Source: Nageia nagi (Eukaryota; Pinophyta). Taken from it: DNA of 64,000 nucleotides. This document shows, piece by piece, positions 45,804 to 56,589 of this stretch. Made by a program: the position numbers and the translations under genes. The notes below the pieces were generated by a model that worked only from the letters and a program-made list of their open reading frames with translations, searched no databases and was not told where the DNA came from. The first letter of the stretch is position 1; every line of letters begins with the position of its first letter. Location of the stretch: assembly GCA_050084985.1 (NCBI GenBank), contig JBITNC010000001.1:168392001-168456000 (forward strand), read 5' to 3'.

Positions 45804-46606
45804 TGTTGATATGTGTTTTGGTATCACATAGGGTTTTATTCTTAATGAAATAAAAGTACGTAAACATTCATTGTATGATTTATCTAAGCTACTTAACTCA
45901 AATAAACATACATGAATAAGGGAATTCAACAGTGTAATAACATAATAACAAAATCACATTAATTTCAATATGTAAAATGAAGCTATACACTCTAAAAAGA
46001 AAGGAATTTAGTGAAAAATAAATATTTACGTGTCCTTATCTATTTTAAAATTGAGGATATGATATACAAGCTTATCAAAGATTAATGACCTTGATTTGTG
46101 AACCCCAAGGCCAACTACAAGAGAAACACTAGTGTGGGCATGGATCTCTAAGAGCTCAACGTGAATGCAAAAACCAAAGTAGATGTGAATATTCCTATGG
46201 AATGAGGTTCACCAATAAGGATCAATGATATCAGAGATAACAATAAGTTGAATCAAGCATATGATCATGGAAGTGGATAATAGATATTCACTTGAGTGGT
46301 AACAAGATTCCAATCTTAATAGGAAAGGTTTAGAAAAACCCAAGAGTGTGGTACCAACTATTGAGATGTAATCTTGACATGCTTTCTCCAATTTAGATAA
46401 ACTTATATTTATATCAGATGTGATTCACCATTTGACCCCTTAAATATTTGTTGAAGCCATCCTAATGTACCTAACATAAAATATAACAACACAACTTAAG
46501 AAATATATGATAATAAGGTGAAATATGACTAAAATATGATTAAATGTATGTGTAAAGTTGCACCTAAGTGGGACCATGTTAAGGGGACCACTTTTAGGTG
46601 TCAACA
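45804..46606 (-). repeat. 5' LTR of gypsy B (803 bp)
   Basis: On the plus strand it runs from TGTTGATATG to GGTGTCAACA, with both ends in the unmutated form. Confidence 0.9.
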
Positions 46607-47769
46607 AACATAAACTAGAGATAGTCTCCATAGTGAAAAACCTCCTCATTACTATGAGATAGAGATCCCCATAACCAAAAACTAGATATATCAAAGAGGA
46701 CACTATAATTATTGTCCAACATCTCATAGGCATGCCCCTCCAACACCTAGTATTAAGATTAATACTTGTTCCCTACAACATGTCAATAATTAAATATGAA
46801 GCTATCCATCTATGGCTTCGAAGAGATTATATCCTCCAACCTCTAGGTTACTTAGATAATGTTTCTCATTGCATCAACATCCATCATATTGAAAAAAACA
46901 CTACATTAGTCATTTAGCATCCCACATGCATGCCACTCCAACACCCAATGTTGAGTAAAATATAATCCCTTTTCCATATTTTAGTCCCAATCTTTGAGGA
47001 TCACCATCTGTAGTATCCAAGAAGTTGCAAGCTAATGGAGCATGCTTCTTCCTTGTGAGGTCACCCATCAACACCTACAAGGTTTGCATCCTTTAGGGTT
47101 CCATAGGGAAACCCTTTGTACATCTAGTATGTACAAAATGGTATCCCTTGGGTAAAACTTTAAGATAATATTGGATAAAAAATTCCATAATGAAGTTATA
47201 GTTCCAAACCCTTACAACAAATTCTACTTACAATAATTGATTCCACCTTAAGTGTGTCATGATGGAAAAAGCTACTTACAAGATCAATATTATAACCTGA
47301 CTTATAGCCTTTCCATAATAGGAGTTTTAGTATGATCATGTAGCTCCAAGAAATCCTTTCTCTTTCATTATGCCTAGAAGAGCCCTCTAATGCTCCTCAT
47401 ACCAAGATGTAACATAACTAACCCTCTTATCACCATAGGGTTTAAAAGCCCACTTGGTTTACGAACCATGATATGTTCATCATTCACTATATATCACATG
47501 GAAAAACCCCTTTTTCCTCACTCATCCCTATATATTTCCTCCATTCACATAACTTCATTCATAAATTGTCATCCTCGCAACCTTAGCATTAATCAAAAAC
47601 TAGTATTTCATGTTCCTTTTTGGGTTACTAGCACTCCTGCAAGCAATCTATAGGGGGTTTTAGAATTTATCCTGGATGACATTTCCATAATTTAAGGATA
47701 ATTATATTAAAAATTTCATTTTTAACTAAATTATTTTTAGTTATCTAAATTACAATTTTTATTAAAACA
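46607..47769. other. Unrecognised DNA
   Basis: Less AT-rich than its surroundings, with open pieces such as 47390-47653, but no motif that I know. Confidence 0.3.
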
Positions 47770-49016
47770 AAATTAGGAGTCTACAATACCTTTAAGTGCC
47801 TATAAACAAATCCTAATCCTTTAATCAATATTTAAATAAAATTAGTAGCATGATCATTTATGTAATATTATTAAAAAATCAAACATGACGAGAATCCACA
47901 TAAAGAAATAATATTATTAAAAAATAATGAAATGGAAGAATAAATTTGTATGATTTGGAGTAGGAAATTAACCCCCTAGTAACCAAAAATATTATAAAAG
48001 AGAATAATTGGAAATAATAAGTTGATTATGATTTGTGACTTTAGTGAATAAAAATATCTCATTTATATAGGCTTAAGTTTTTATCACTAAGTAATATTCA
48101 TATTCCTATAATAAAAGATAGATCATGCTCTAAGTGAATTTATAACCTCCAACATGATTTACCAATGTATTGATTCATTTTGATAAAATATCTAATAATA
48201 AAAGTTAATTACATGGCCATAGTATTAAAAAATATCAAGTGTTAATAAATATATGATTAACATCAAGAGTAGCTTAACATTCAACACATGTAAATTTTTT
48301 ATTACATATTTACATGTATATAACTATACAATATCATAGGACATAAGGAAAATTAACTTTCTAACTATTATAATCTCAAATGAAGATTATAGGTGGAAAA
48401 TTCAATTAAAATAATTATTTATTACATTAATAACCTATAGTCAAATAGAAGATGCTTTGTTGTGAAATTATGTAACTCTTTTCATGAGTACCTTCCCAAG
48501 CATCTCCTCTATTTTCCTTCATATATACTTAAGTTCTAGATATATGCTTCTATAATAAACTAAATTTTTAGATTCATGATTTTGTAATTAAATTCTATAT
48601 AATCTTATTATTTTCTTATTTCACTTCATTACATCATCATTTGATAGTATATCCCAAGTTATGTAAAAACACACTTGCTATCTATCTACTATATTATATT
48701 TTTTTCTCACTTCAAGAATGTTCTAATTTTTTTCAAATACCTTAAGAAGAATAAACTATTTGAATTCTTAAACCTTGAAATAGATATATATATAAAGAAG
48801 GCCTTTAGAATATGCAACCAAAAAATATAAAAAATAAAAATATTTGTAAATGTTATACTCTATCATTCATATCTCACAATTCCATCTAGCCCATTATCTT
48901 GAAAATGTTTCCACCAAAATTTTAACCCTTAATGGTCAAAATAAATAGAAAAATGATTTTGTTTTAACTACTACATAGCTAAAAACCCTTCAAAATTTGA
49001 TGTTGAAGAGGATCTG

Positions 49017-49053
<37 letters not shown>

Positions 49054-49800
49054 ATTAAATTATTGAATGGGTTGAAACTTAGATTATAGATCCAAAATAA
49101 CTTCATCTTTAATGCTATTATACAACATTCATAATTGATTCTTAGAATTATAAAATTATTAAAGATCCTTTAAGTGCTAATAGAAAAATTTGATCCTTTA
49201 ATTGATCTTTGAATAACGTTAGTACAATAGTAAATTATGCAAGATGATTTAAGCATGAAATATTACAATTAAATAAAATTTATGAAATGGCCCATGTTCT
49301 AATTTTCTATGAAATAATACCTCTTATCAATTAGAAGCCATGGAGGATGATGAACTGTTGGGCAAAAACATTTTTTACATTTCATCTTGCTTCCCTATGA
49401 TCCAACTTTGAACTTCAAGTATGTCATTCATAAAAATGTAAAAGGTTTGAGAATTCTTGTCAAAAATTCCACCCTTTCAACTTATAAAACAAAATTAAGA
49501 AATGGAAGAAAAAAGTTATAAGAATTGAAATAGGAAATAACCTTTGATCAATAATATAATATAAGAAAATTATTAGAAATAACAAGATTATTATAATTCA
49601 TGATTTTAGTGAGTGAATATACCTTGTATATATAGGCTTAATTTTCCAATATAAATATTATAAAAAAGATAGATTATTCTAAAAGTGAATTTATATCCTC
49701 CAATAGGCTTTACCAACAAATCAGATCATACTAATAAAATATTCACCAATAAAGTTAAGTACATATCCATAATATTAACAAATAGTAAGTAACTTTAAAC
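47770..49800. repeat. Two old direct repeats of about 600 bp with unique DNA between
   Basis: Sequence at about 47770-48260 aligns with about 49150-49800: both contain CCTTTAAGTGC, TCCTTTAAT, TATATAGGCTTAA, AAAGATAGAT, GTGAATTTATA, CCTCCAA and TTTACCAA in the same order. A third partial copy of the following text is near 50950-51070. They may be LTRs of a decayed element or an old duplication. A (GT)n tract lies between them at 49020-49050. Confidence 0.55.
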
Positions 49801-50012
49801 TTTATATATTGAATATAAGGAGCAGAAGAGGGAGTTGGAGTGAGTGAAAGGTTATGAAACCCTAACACCATTGGTTACATCTATGACGATGCAAGGAGCA
49901 ATGAATCTAGAACAAACAAAGGGTGAGAACCTATAATGGGAGACAATAATATAAAAATTAGATGGGGGGAAGATATCAAGTGGTGGAAGAGTCATCATAG
50001 GAGGGAAAATAT

Positions 50013-50309
50013 TTGAAAGCACAAAGCTATATGGAGCCCATATTGAGAGAACTTGCAAGGGAAATGTTGAGGGATGTTGATGTTGGTCAACATTTGAATA
50101 ATATGTCTTTGAATCACAATAAGAGAAGGGGATTTTTGAGCCATGGAAAGGCTAAGCCTAACAATTATAATGAAGAAGAACCTATAAGGGAAACCTTGAG
50201 GGTTATTGGTATGGGTCGACATTTGGATAGTAGGTCTTTGGGCCATGGTAGAGATGCACAGGATAGTTATGGAGGAAGAGATGATTTAGAGGGTAACACT
50301 TCAAAGTGA
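50013..50309 (+). CDS. Unassigned 98-codon ORF with an internal duplication
   Basis: I do not recognise this ORF. It contains two copies of a 43-residue unit: EPILRELAREMLRDVDVGQ, followed by HLNNMSLNHNK, aligns with EEPIRETLRVIGMGRHLDSR, followed by SLGHGR. The matching DNA repeat has a period of about 129 bp, so the duplication kept the frame. The product would be very polar (many Arg, Glu, His, Asn) without membrane segments. It could be a piece of a transposon gag or a chance ORF made by a minisatellite. Confidence 0.25.
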   Translation: MKAQSYMEPILRELAREMLRDVDVGQHLNNMSLNHNKRRGFLSHGKAKPNNYNEEEPIRETLRVIGMGRHLDSRSLGHGRDAQDSYGGRDDLEGNTSK

Positions 50310-51034
50310 GATGAACAAGGGATGAATTTTCTCTCTTATTTTATAAAATGTGGAAGGTGAAGGATGCATTTTTGCTTATGATTTACATTAGCAAAAAGAA
50401 ATGCTCTATTAAGATTTTGAATGTATTTTTGGACATACAAGTGGTTTTTGCTACCTTGTCTAGTGAAACCTATGATAGTGTGAGGTTAAAATGGGGATTT
50501 TATCCCTAATTTTTTATCATGTTATAAATGAGTTTAGTCTCTTTGATTATTCTTTCCCTTATTTCAAACATTATGTTGCCTTAAAAAATCTCTAGTTATG
50601 CAAAGTCATGCATTTGATGTACCTAAGTGATTATAGAGGAGCCATCACTAATACTTTGTCTGAAGATTTGAAGCTCTATCTTTGGAAATTTAAGGATTTA
50701 TCAAGAGCTTATTTTATTTTTTGAATAATGTATGGGTCATAAGAGGTTTTCAAACCCTTTTAATTTCCTTTTTATTTCATGGAGATACTTCTCCAAAAGT
50801 TATACTCATCTCCAAAGATCGCACTCTATCTTTGAAGATGATGACCTATTAAGAGCTTCTTACTTTCTTGAATGTTTCAAGAGCTGATTTGTAAAAGGTT
50901 GATGGGATACTTTTACAACTCACTTTTCTACTCAAATAAAAAAATTAATAAATATTAAGTATTGATAAAAATATAGTTAACATTAAGTTTAACTTAATAT
51001 TCAATAGTATATAAAAACATTATTACATACTTGT
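50310..51034. other. No feature seen
   Basis: AT-rich DNA with no signal that I can support apart from the partial repeat named above. Confidence 0.3.
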
Positions 51035-51650
51035 GTGTTTATAACCATGTAAAAATCATAGGATGAGAAGAACAAAATCATATCCATAATTGTTTTTCTC
51101 TTTTGAGGCCAAAACATATGATTATTTCCACTTTGGTTAACTTACATATCTTATATTTTACATATTTTTTGACTTAACATTATATATTATATACATAATT
51201 GATTGGTGCATTTATATTTGTATGAGGTCAAATTTCATGTTGATTTAAGCATGATTATGTTTTGGTGCTACCATATTAGATGTTTTAAGATAGTTTTCAT
51301 AATTTACTAAGATGAGAAGAACCATGTTTATAATTTACATAGATGTTTACGTGTTTATAACCATGCAAAAATCATAGGATGAGAAGAACAAAATCATATT
51401 CATCATTATTTTTCTCTTTTGAGGCCAAAATATATGATTTATTTTCACTTTGGTTAACTTACATATCTTATATTTTACATATTTTTTGACTTGACATTAT
51501 ATATTATATACATAATTGATTAGTGCATTTATACTTGTATGAGGTCATGTTTCATGTTAATTAAGAAACATGTTCATGTTGATTTAAGCATGATTATGTT
51601 TTGGTGCTAGCATATTAGATGTTTTAGGATAGTTTTAATAATTAAATAAG
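51035..51650. repeat. Tandem duplication of a 316-bp unit
   Basis: Copies at 51035-51350 and 51351 to about 51650 are nearly identical over long runs (for example TCATAGGATGAGAAGAACAA and CATAATTGATTxGTGCATTT). The second has a short insertion near 51560, where AACATGTTCATGTT is repeated. Confidence 0.9.
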
Positions 51651-51938
51651 ATCAATTAAATGATTATTAGGGTTTTTTAATAGATTGGATAAGAAACATA
51701 CTACTCAAACATCATTTCAAAATATATAAGATGAGCATTGAGTCTTGTGACTTTCATTTATGAACTTGATATGTCAAACCTATTCAAATATATTATATAT
51801 ATTATAATATAGTGTATCAAACTTTAATTTTTTTATTGATATATTGATATTCTATATTTTTCACATTTGGCACTATCAAAATCATACACACTTATATTTC
51901 ACTTGTTTGTGAGTTCTACCTTAAATTTTCATGACTAC

Positions 51939-52826
51939 TTTTTTTTTTTACTTGTATTGGAGGATGGATTTTTAAGGGAATCCTAACCCACTACATTGTC
52001 CTATAGAGTAAGGATTTAAGATTACAAGCAAGGTTGGACCAAGGACCATCCAAAATATAACAAAATTGGCTATCAACACATTAGCCAAGTCATCAAACCA
52101 CCTTCAAAACCTCTAATAAACTAACCAAAATAGCTTATACATGTTAGAAAAAATATAGAAAATTGGCAAAGCCATTAATCCTAAAAACATTCCAAAACAC
52201 CATAAAAAATACATACAAATAGAAACCATTAACCTTTCTTAAGCTCCTCATTCTCCACTTATCCTAAGATCTTACTAAAGGCTTCCACCACATGCATTGT
52301 TGATCAAACTAGTCTGAGGATATTGCTACTATGGGTGGTTTGAGGGTGGCCTTCCTTAATCACCATTGGGACCTACTTTCCTTTTACCATGAACCCCTCC
52401 TCATCCTCCAAAGCCTCTAATGAATCCTCTCCATCCAGACCTTTCTTCCCATCTTACACCAGCTCCTCCAAAACCCCATCCATCCCCTCCTTCTCTGTTA
52501 AAAGACCCCCAACCACTATGAATTTCTCCATATTCTTTTCCACATCCTCAACCTCCTCATGATTTACCTCCAAGTATAATTCCTCCACATAGATTGCATC
52601 TTTGTTATCTTTACCAGGTAGATAATGAATCTCACTACCTTCAACTCTTGCAGGCTTCCAATCCTCATCTTTGAACTTGATCCTTTATTTTTTCTTTGTA
52701 GACACAAGATGATGTTCATCTAAGGCTACTTGTACCTGAGGTACCTCCCTTGCAATCCAATAGAAGCTCTTAAAGATTCATATTTAACCTATGATAAACT
52801 TGAACACCATCATAATTAAACCCTAA
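51939..52826 (-). mobile_element. Probable LINE 3' fragment
   Basis: The minus strand ends in an A-run of 11 (T-run 51939-51949 on the plus strand), as after target-primed insertion. Upstream text is less AT-rich and has the Gly/Lys/Glu-rich, low-complexity look of an L1-type ORF1 tail, with several stops. No reverse transcriptase motif is present. The right boundary, next to the copia C2 LTR, is approximate. Confidence 0.4.
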
Positions 52827-53393
52827 TGATACATATCTAAGAGAACTAAGCCTAAAAGACTAAAATTCTCTTCTACCAAGATCTCATGAAAGCTCACTAA
52901 AACGTCAACATAATAGCACAACACAAAAGCCAATCTCAAAAACCTAAAACCAATATAAAGTGGCTCCTTGAACCATGGGAGTACATACACTAATCTAATA
53001 TCTTTATTCTCAAAGTGCACTCCCTTACAACAACTCTTCCTACTTCTCCTAAAAATCCTAAGGCATAGCAATACTACAAACTTGAGTGAGTAATATCAAG
53101 GTGAGAAACCTTATTTATAGGCTAAAATCCTCCCTTAGATCACTTTTTTAACCATTATACAAAGTCATGTCATGCACCACCCTTTTACCCAAGGGTAATG
53201 CACATGAGATGGAGTGTAAGGCAAGTTACATTATTTAATTCACAAATACATAAAAGGTATTTAGGGATATGTTTAAGTGTTAATGACTTTAAATTACTAT
53301 ATTCACTAAATACTTAAGGTATCTAAGATACCTTTAGGTATTAAATGAATTTACATCAAGATACCTTACAATATTGCATTATACATTCCAACA
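52827..53393 (-). repeat. 3' LTR of copia C2 (567 bp)
   Basis: On the minus strand it starts TGTTGGAATG at 53393. It is preceded by the purine run AAGAGGGAG, which fixes its role as 3' LTR. It aligns with the C1 LTR at 5703-6147. Confidence 0.78.
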
Positions 53394-53407
53394 CTCCCTC
53401 TTAATGC
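53394..53407 (-). promoter_or_regulatory. Polypurine tract of copia C2
   Basis: The minus strand reads GCATTAAGAGGGAG, touching the 3' LTR start. Confidence 0.75.
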
Positions 53408-53986
53408 AATATTGAGATAAAGCGAAGATAAGAAAGAGAAAGTAAGAGAGAGTTCTCTTCCATAGCAATACAATAGAAGATGAGAATATTTACATCTCTA
53501 ATAAATAAAAAAGATATTATATTGAGTCTCATTACAATACAATTTGACAAAATGGTTTACAATACAATCATTAACCATAACTAGTTTCACTGTATAAAGT
53601 AGTCAATCAAGCGCAAGTTGATATGATGAGCCTCCATGAGACTGCCCACTCAAAGTAGATAACCTATACTCTTAAGAAGAAACCTACAAGCTACAAGTAG
53701 CTAATAAACAAGATTAGTTATATGCATTATATAAATATTCATATCAATATAAGATAAATGAATCAATTAATGCCATTTATAAACTAATCAATGATGCACT
53801 ATAAGTCATCATGAAGATGCTAAGCTAATACTCATAGTCACTAGCTATATAAAATACGTGTTGATCAACATAAAAAATAGAACATAAGCACATATGAGTT
53901 CCTCACATATGGATAATCAATAGTGTCAAAATACACATACTGATTCCTCACATATTTATAATTAAAACAATGCTAGTAGAAGCCAT

Positions 53987-54303
53987 CATATGCTCTAAAA
54001 TGTACAACTAGTTCCTCACATGAAGCGAACTAACCATGAAGTTGTACATCATATGCTCAAAAAATATACAACTAGTTCCTCACATGAAGTGAACTAACCA
54101 TGAAGGTGTACATAATATGCTCAAGTATGTATAATTTGTTCCTCACATGAAGCAAACTAACCATGAAGGTGTACATAATATGCTCAAGTATGTATAATTA
54201 TTTCCTCACACAAAACAAACTAACCATGCAGGTGTACATAATATGCTCAAACATGTACAATTATTTCCTCATAAGGAGCAAACTAACTAAGAAGGTGTAC
54301 ATA
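53987..54303 (-). repeat. 63-bp minisatellite, five units, in the copia C2 3' zone
   Basis: Units start at about 53987, 54050, 54114, 54177 and 54240. Each has ATATGCTCAA, a TGTACAAxTxxTTCCTCACA-like middle, then AACTAACCATGAAGGTGTAC. More decayed copies lie to the left (from about 53880). The array lies between the RNase H region and the polypurine tract. Confidence 0.88.
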
Positions 54304-54599
54304 AAGATCAACACTATACAACCCAAAAATTCCTTTTAGGGATGAAGTTGTTATCACAAATATGAATTCAATAAGAATTCATCCTTCACTCCCCCTTGAG
54401 GGAAACTTCGTCATCCTAATAGATTCCCTAAGATTGTAGAACTAGGCTTCAATAAGAGGCTTGGTGAACAAATCAGTGTTGTTTAAGATTGATGTATAAT
54501 ATTGCATTTGTAGGATACCATCCAGATCCTTCTCCCTAATAAAGTGCACTTAGATTTCAATATATTTTATTTTCTAATGGAAAATAATGTTCCTTACCA

Positions 54600-55939
54600 A
54601 AGTAATAGCTGAGTGATTATCTAAAGAAATCTATGATGGGTAAGCTTGCTTATATCTAATTTCTTTCAAAATATGCCTCAACCAAATGGCTTCTTAGACT
54701 ATGAGTGATATAACTCGATATTTTAGCTTTATGGTGAGAGAGAAGTAGTAGGTTGCTTCTTGGAAGCCCAAGAGATACCACCTAAACCAATGCTAGACAC
54801 ATAAGCAGAGGTTGATTTTCTATCATCTCTATCTCCCCCATAGTCAAAATCTAAGAATCTTGAGAGAAAAAAAGAGAGCAACTTTGAATACTTGAGAGCA
54901 AGATCCTTAGTTTTTGCAGCATACCTCAAGATTTTCTTAATGGTAATGAGGTGCTTAACATATAGTTTTTGCATAAATTATACTATCAAACTTACTACAA
55001 AGGCTATATCTGGCTTGAAAATAATCAAATAAAGAAGATTACCAATTAATTACCTGTAAGTTGTAGCATCTAACAATTGAGAGTTGGATCTAAAAGATAA
55101 AGTAATTCCTGGAGACACTGGGATCATAGTAGGTTTGCACTCCTCCATTTAAAACATTTGCAATATATTTGAGATATAGTTTGATTGATTGAGCTAAGTA
55201 CAATCCTTGTATTGGTACACTTGTATACCAAGGTAGTAGTACAAGAGGCCAAGATCAGTCATGTCAAAAGTCACCTTTAGTTTGGATATGCACTTTTGGA
55301 TGATTTCAACATTATTCCCTATGATCAACATATCATCCACATAGAGAAGAATCAAGACCATTTCTTATCCCTAATTGAGCACATATAGATTTGTATCAAA
55401 GAAGCACTTAGAAAACTAGATGTCCTCAAAGTATCCTGAATTTTTTTTGTATTAGGTTCTAAGTGCTTACTTAAGTCCATACAAAGACTTCTTGCTATCA
55501 ATTTTCACAAACAAGGATTTATTTAAGGTCATACTTCTTATTATCCTTTATGTTGGAGAGCTTTTCTCTACACTGATATCCATCTAATTAGGTGCAACAA
55601 AAGAGTCATCAAAATCATTTAGGTCTTAACAAGAAGTAGATTCCTTAGGAATCTCATTGAACTTTACATCCCTCGAGACTAACACTTCTTTAGAGGAAGG
55701 AGAGTAGAGCTTATAGCCTCTATGCTAAGTATTATAGCCCACAAAGATGCATTTTTTGGATCTCTTGTCCATCTTTTTCATTTTTCAAAAATAATAAAGG
55801 CATAAACATCACAACCAAAACTCCTAAAGTGAGAGATGTTACGTTTATTTCTGATCCATACCTCATATGGGGTAAGGATCATTTTAAGAGCCCTTTTTTA
55901 AAACTTACTTGGAGAATTGAAGGTGAATTAGATTCGTAG
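54600..55939 (-). pseudogene. Copia C2 pol: integrase end, reverse transcriptase and RNase H
   Basis: Minus-strand order fits Ty1/copia. Near 55780-55900 is the integrase C-terminal region (LTPYEVW, SHFRSFGCDVYAF). Reverse transcriptase follows, with the catalytic LLYVDDMLII box at about 55325-55350 still intact and DLGLLYYYLGIQV after it. At 54729-54974 is a clean RNase H piece: ILRYAAKTKDLALKYSK, DYGGDRDDRKSTSAYV and GISWASKKQPTTSLS. Stops stand mostly at Gln and Trp places, for example in LYGLK-stop-A. The gene breaks off at about 55939, where the large hAT element starts. Confidence 0.85.
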
Positions 55940-56050
55940 TAGAGGTGATTTTAAATTAAAAATTCAAAAACACTAAGGTAATTTGAATTTTTTGAAAAAA
56001 GTATAGATTTTTTTGGTAAATAAGATGAAAGAAGAAACCAATTGCCATTA

Positions 56051-56275
56051 GGTAGTAGCAGGCTAGCTTCTACTATCGTACAATAGTAGACTACTATTAG
56101 GTGATAGCAGGCTAGCTTCTACTATCATACAATAGTAGACTACTATTAGGTGATAGCAGGCTAGCTTCTACTATCGCATGGTAGTAGACTATCATTGGGT
56201 AGTAGCAGCTAAGTTTTTGCTACTGCATGATAGCAACTTGCTACCACACAGTAGCATATGTCATCATAGAAAGCT
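56051..56275. repeat. Left subterminal array: 49-bp units with palindromes
   Basis: Three 49-bp units start at 56051, 56100 and 56149, and a shortened fourth starts at 56198. Each contains CTACTAT...ATAGTAG arms (56070-56089 is a 7-6-7 hairpin) and a near-palindrome around GGCTAGCTT. Such repeated inverted motifs near an end fit transposase binding sites of hAT elements. Confidence 0.85.
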
Positions 56276-56589
56276 CCCATCAGTAATAAACCCCCACTGA
56301 TAGCAATCCCATATAATGTCATTGAATGCCCCACATGTCAACTTCTAATTCATGTTGCCATGTGTGAATTACCTATATATGTGCATTAGATGACTCATTT
56401 TCTTCATTCTATCATTTTCCCTGTGTATCTAGAGCTCTCTTTTCCTCCTAAATCAAGGAGCCACATGCTTTTCTTTTTCATAAAGTAATATTTTATTGGT
56501 AGTTTTAGATAATTTTGACCTATCAGAGGTATCATTTTTAATGTTTTTTTTTGTAATATTTTACCTTAGCTGTAGATTTTACTTTTATA

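Larger units (their letters stand above)
40554..46606 (-). mobile_element. Ty3/gypsy element B, internally deleted copy of the A family (6.05 kb)
   Basis: LTRs at 40554-41324 and 45804-46606 match those of A. The flanks GACAT (40549-40553) and AACAT (46607-46611) form a 5-bp target duplication with one transition. Inside, minus-strand gag, protease and integrase parts are present, but the text jumps from integrase to protease near 43905. About 3.3 kb that element A has between its positions of about 22690 and 26035 (reverse transcriptase, both RNases H and linker) are missing. Confidence 0.85.

Noticed and set aside
49852-50246. Minus-strand ORFs opposite 50013-50309
   Set aside because: They mirror the duplicated DNA unit and have no recognisable domain.
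53987-54303. Regular repeats that could suggest a CRISPR array
   Set aside because: Units are contiguous 63-mers that vary along their length, without constant repeats and unique spacers, and they lie in a plant copia element.
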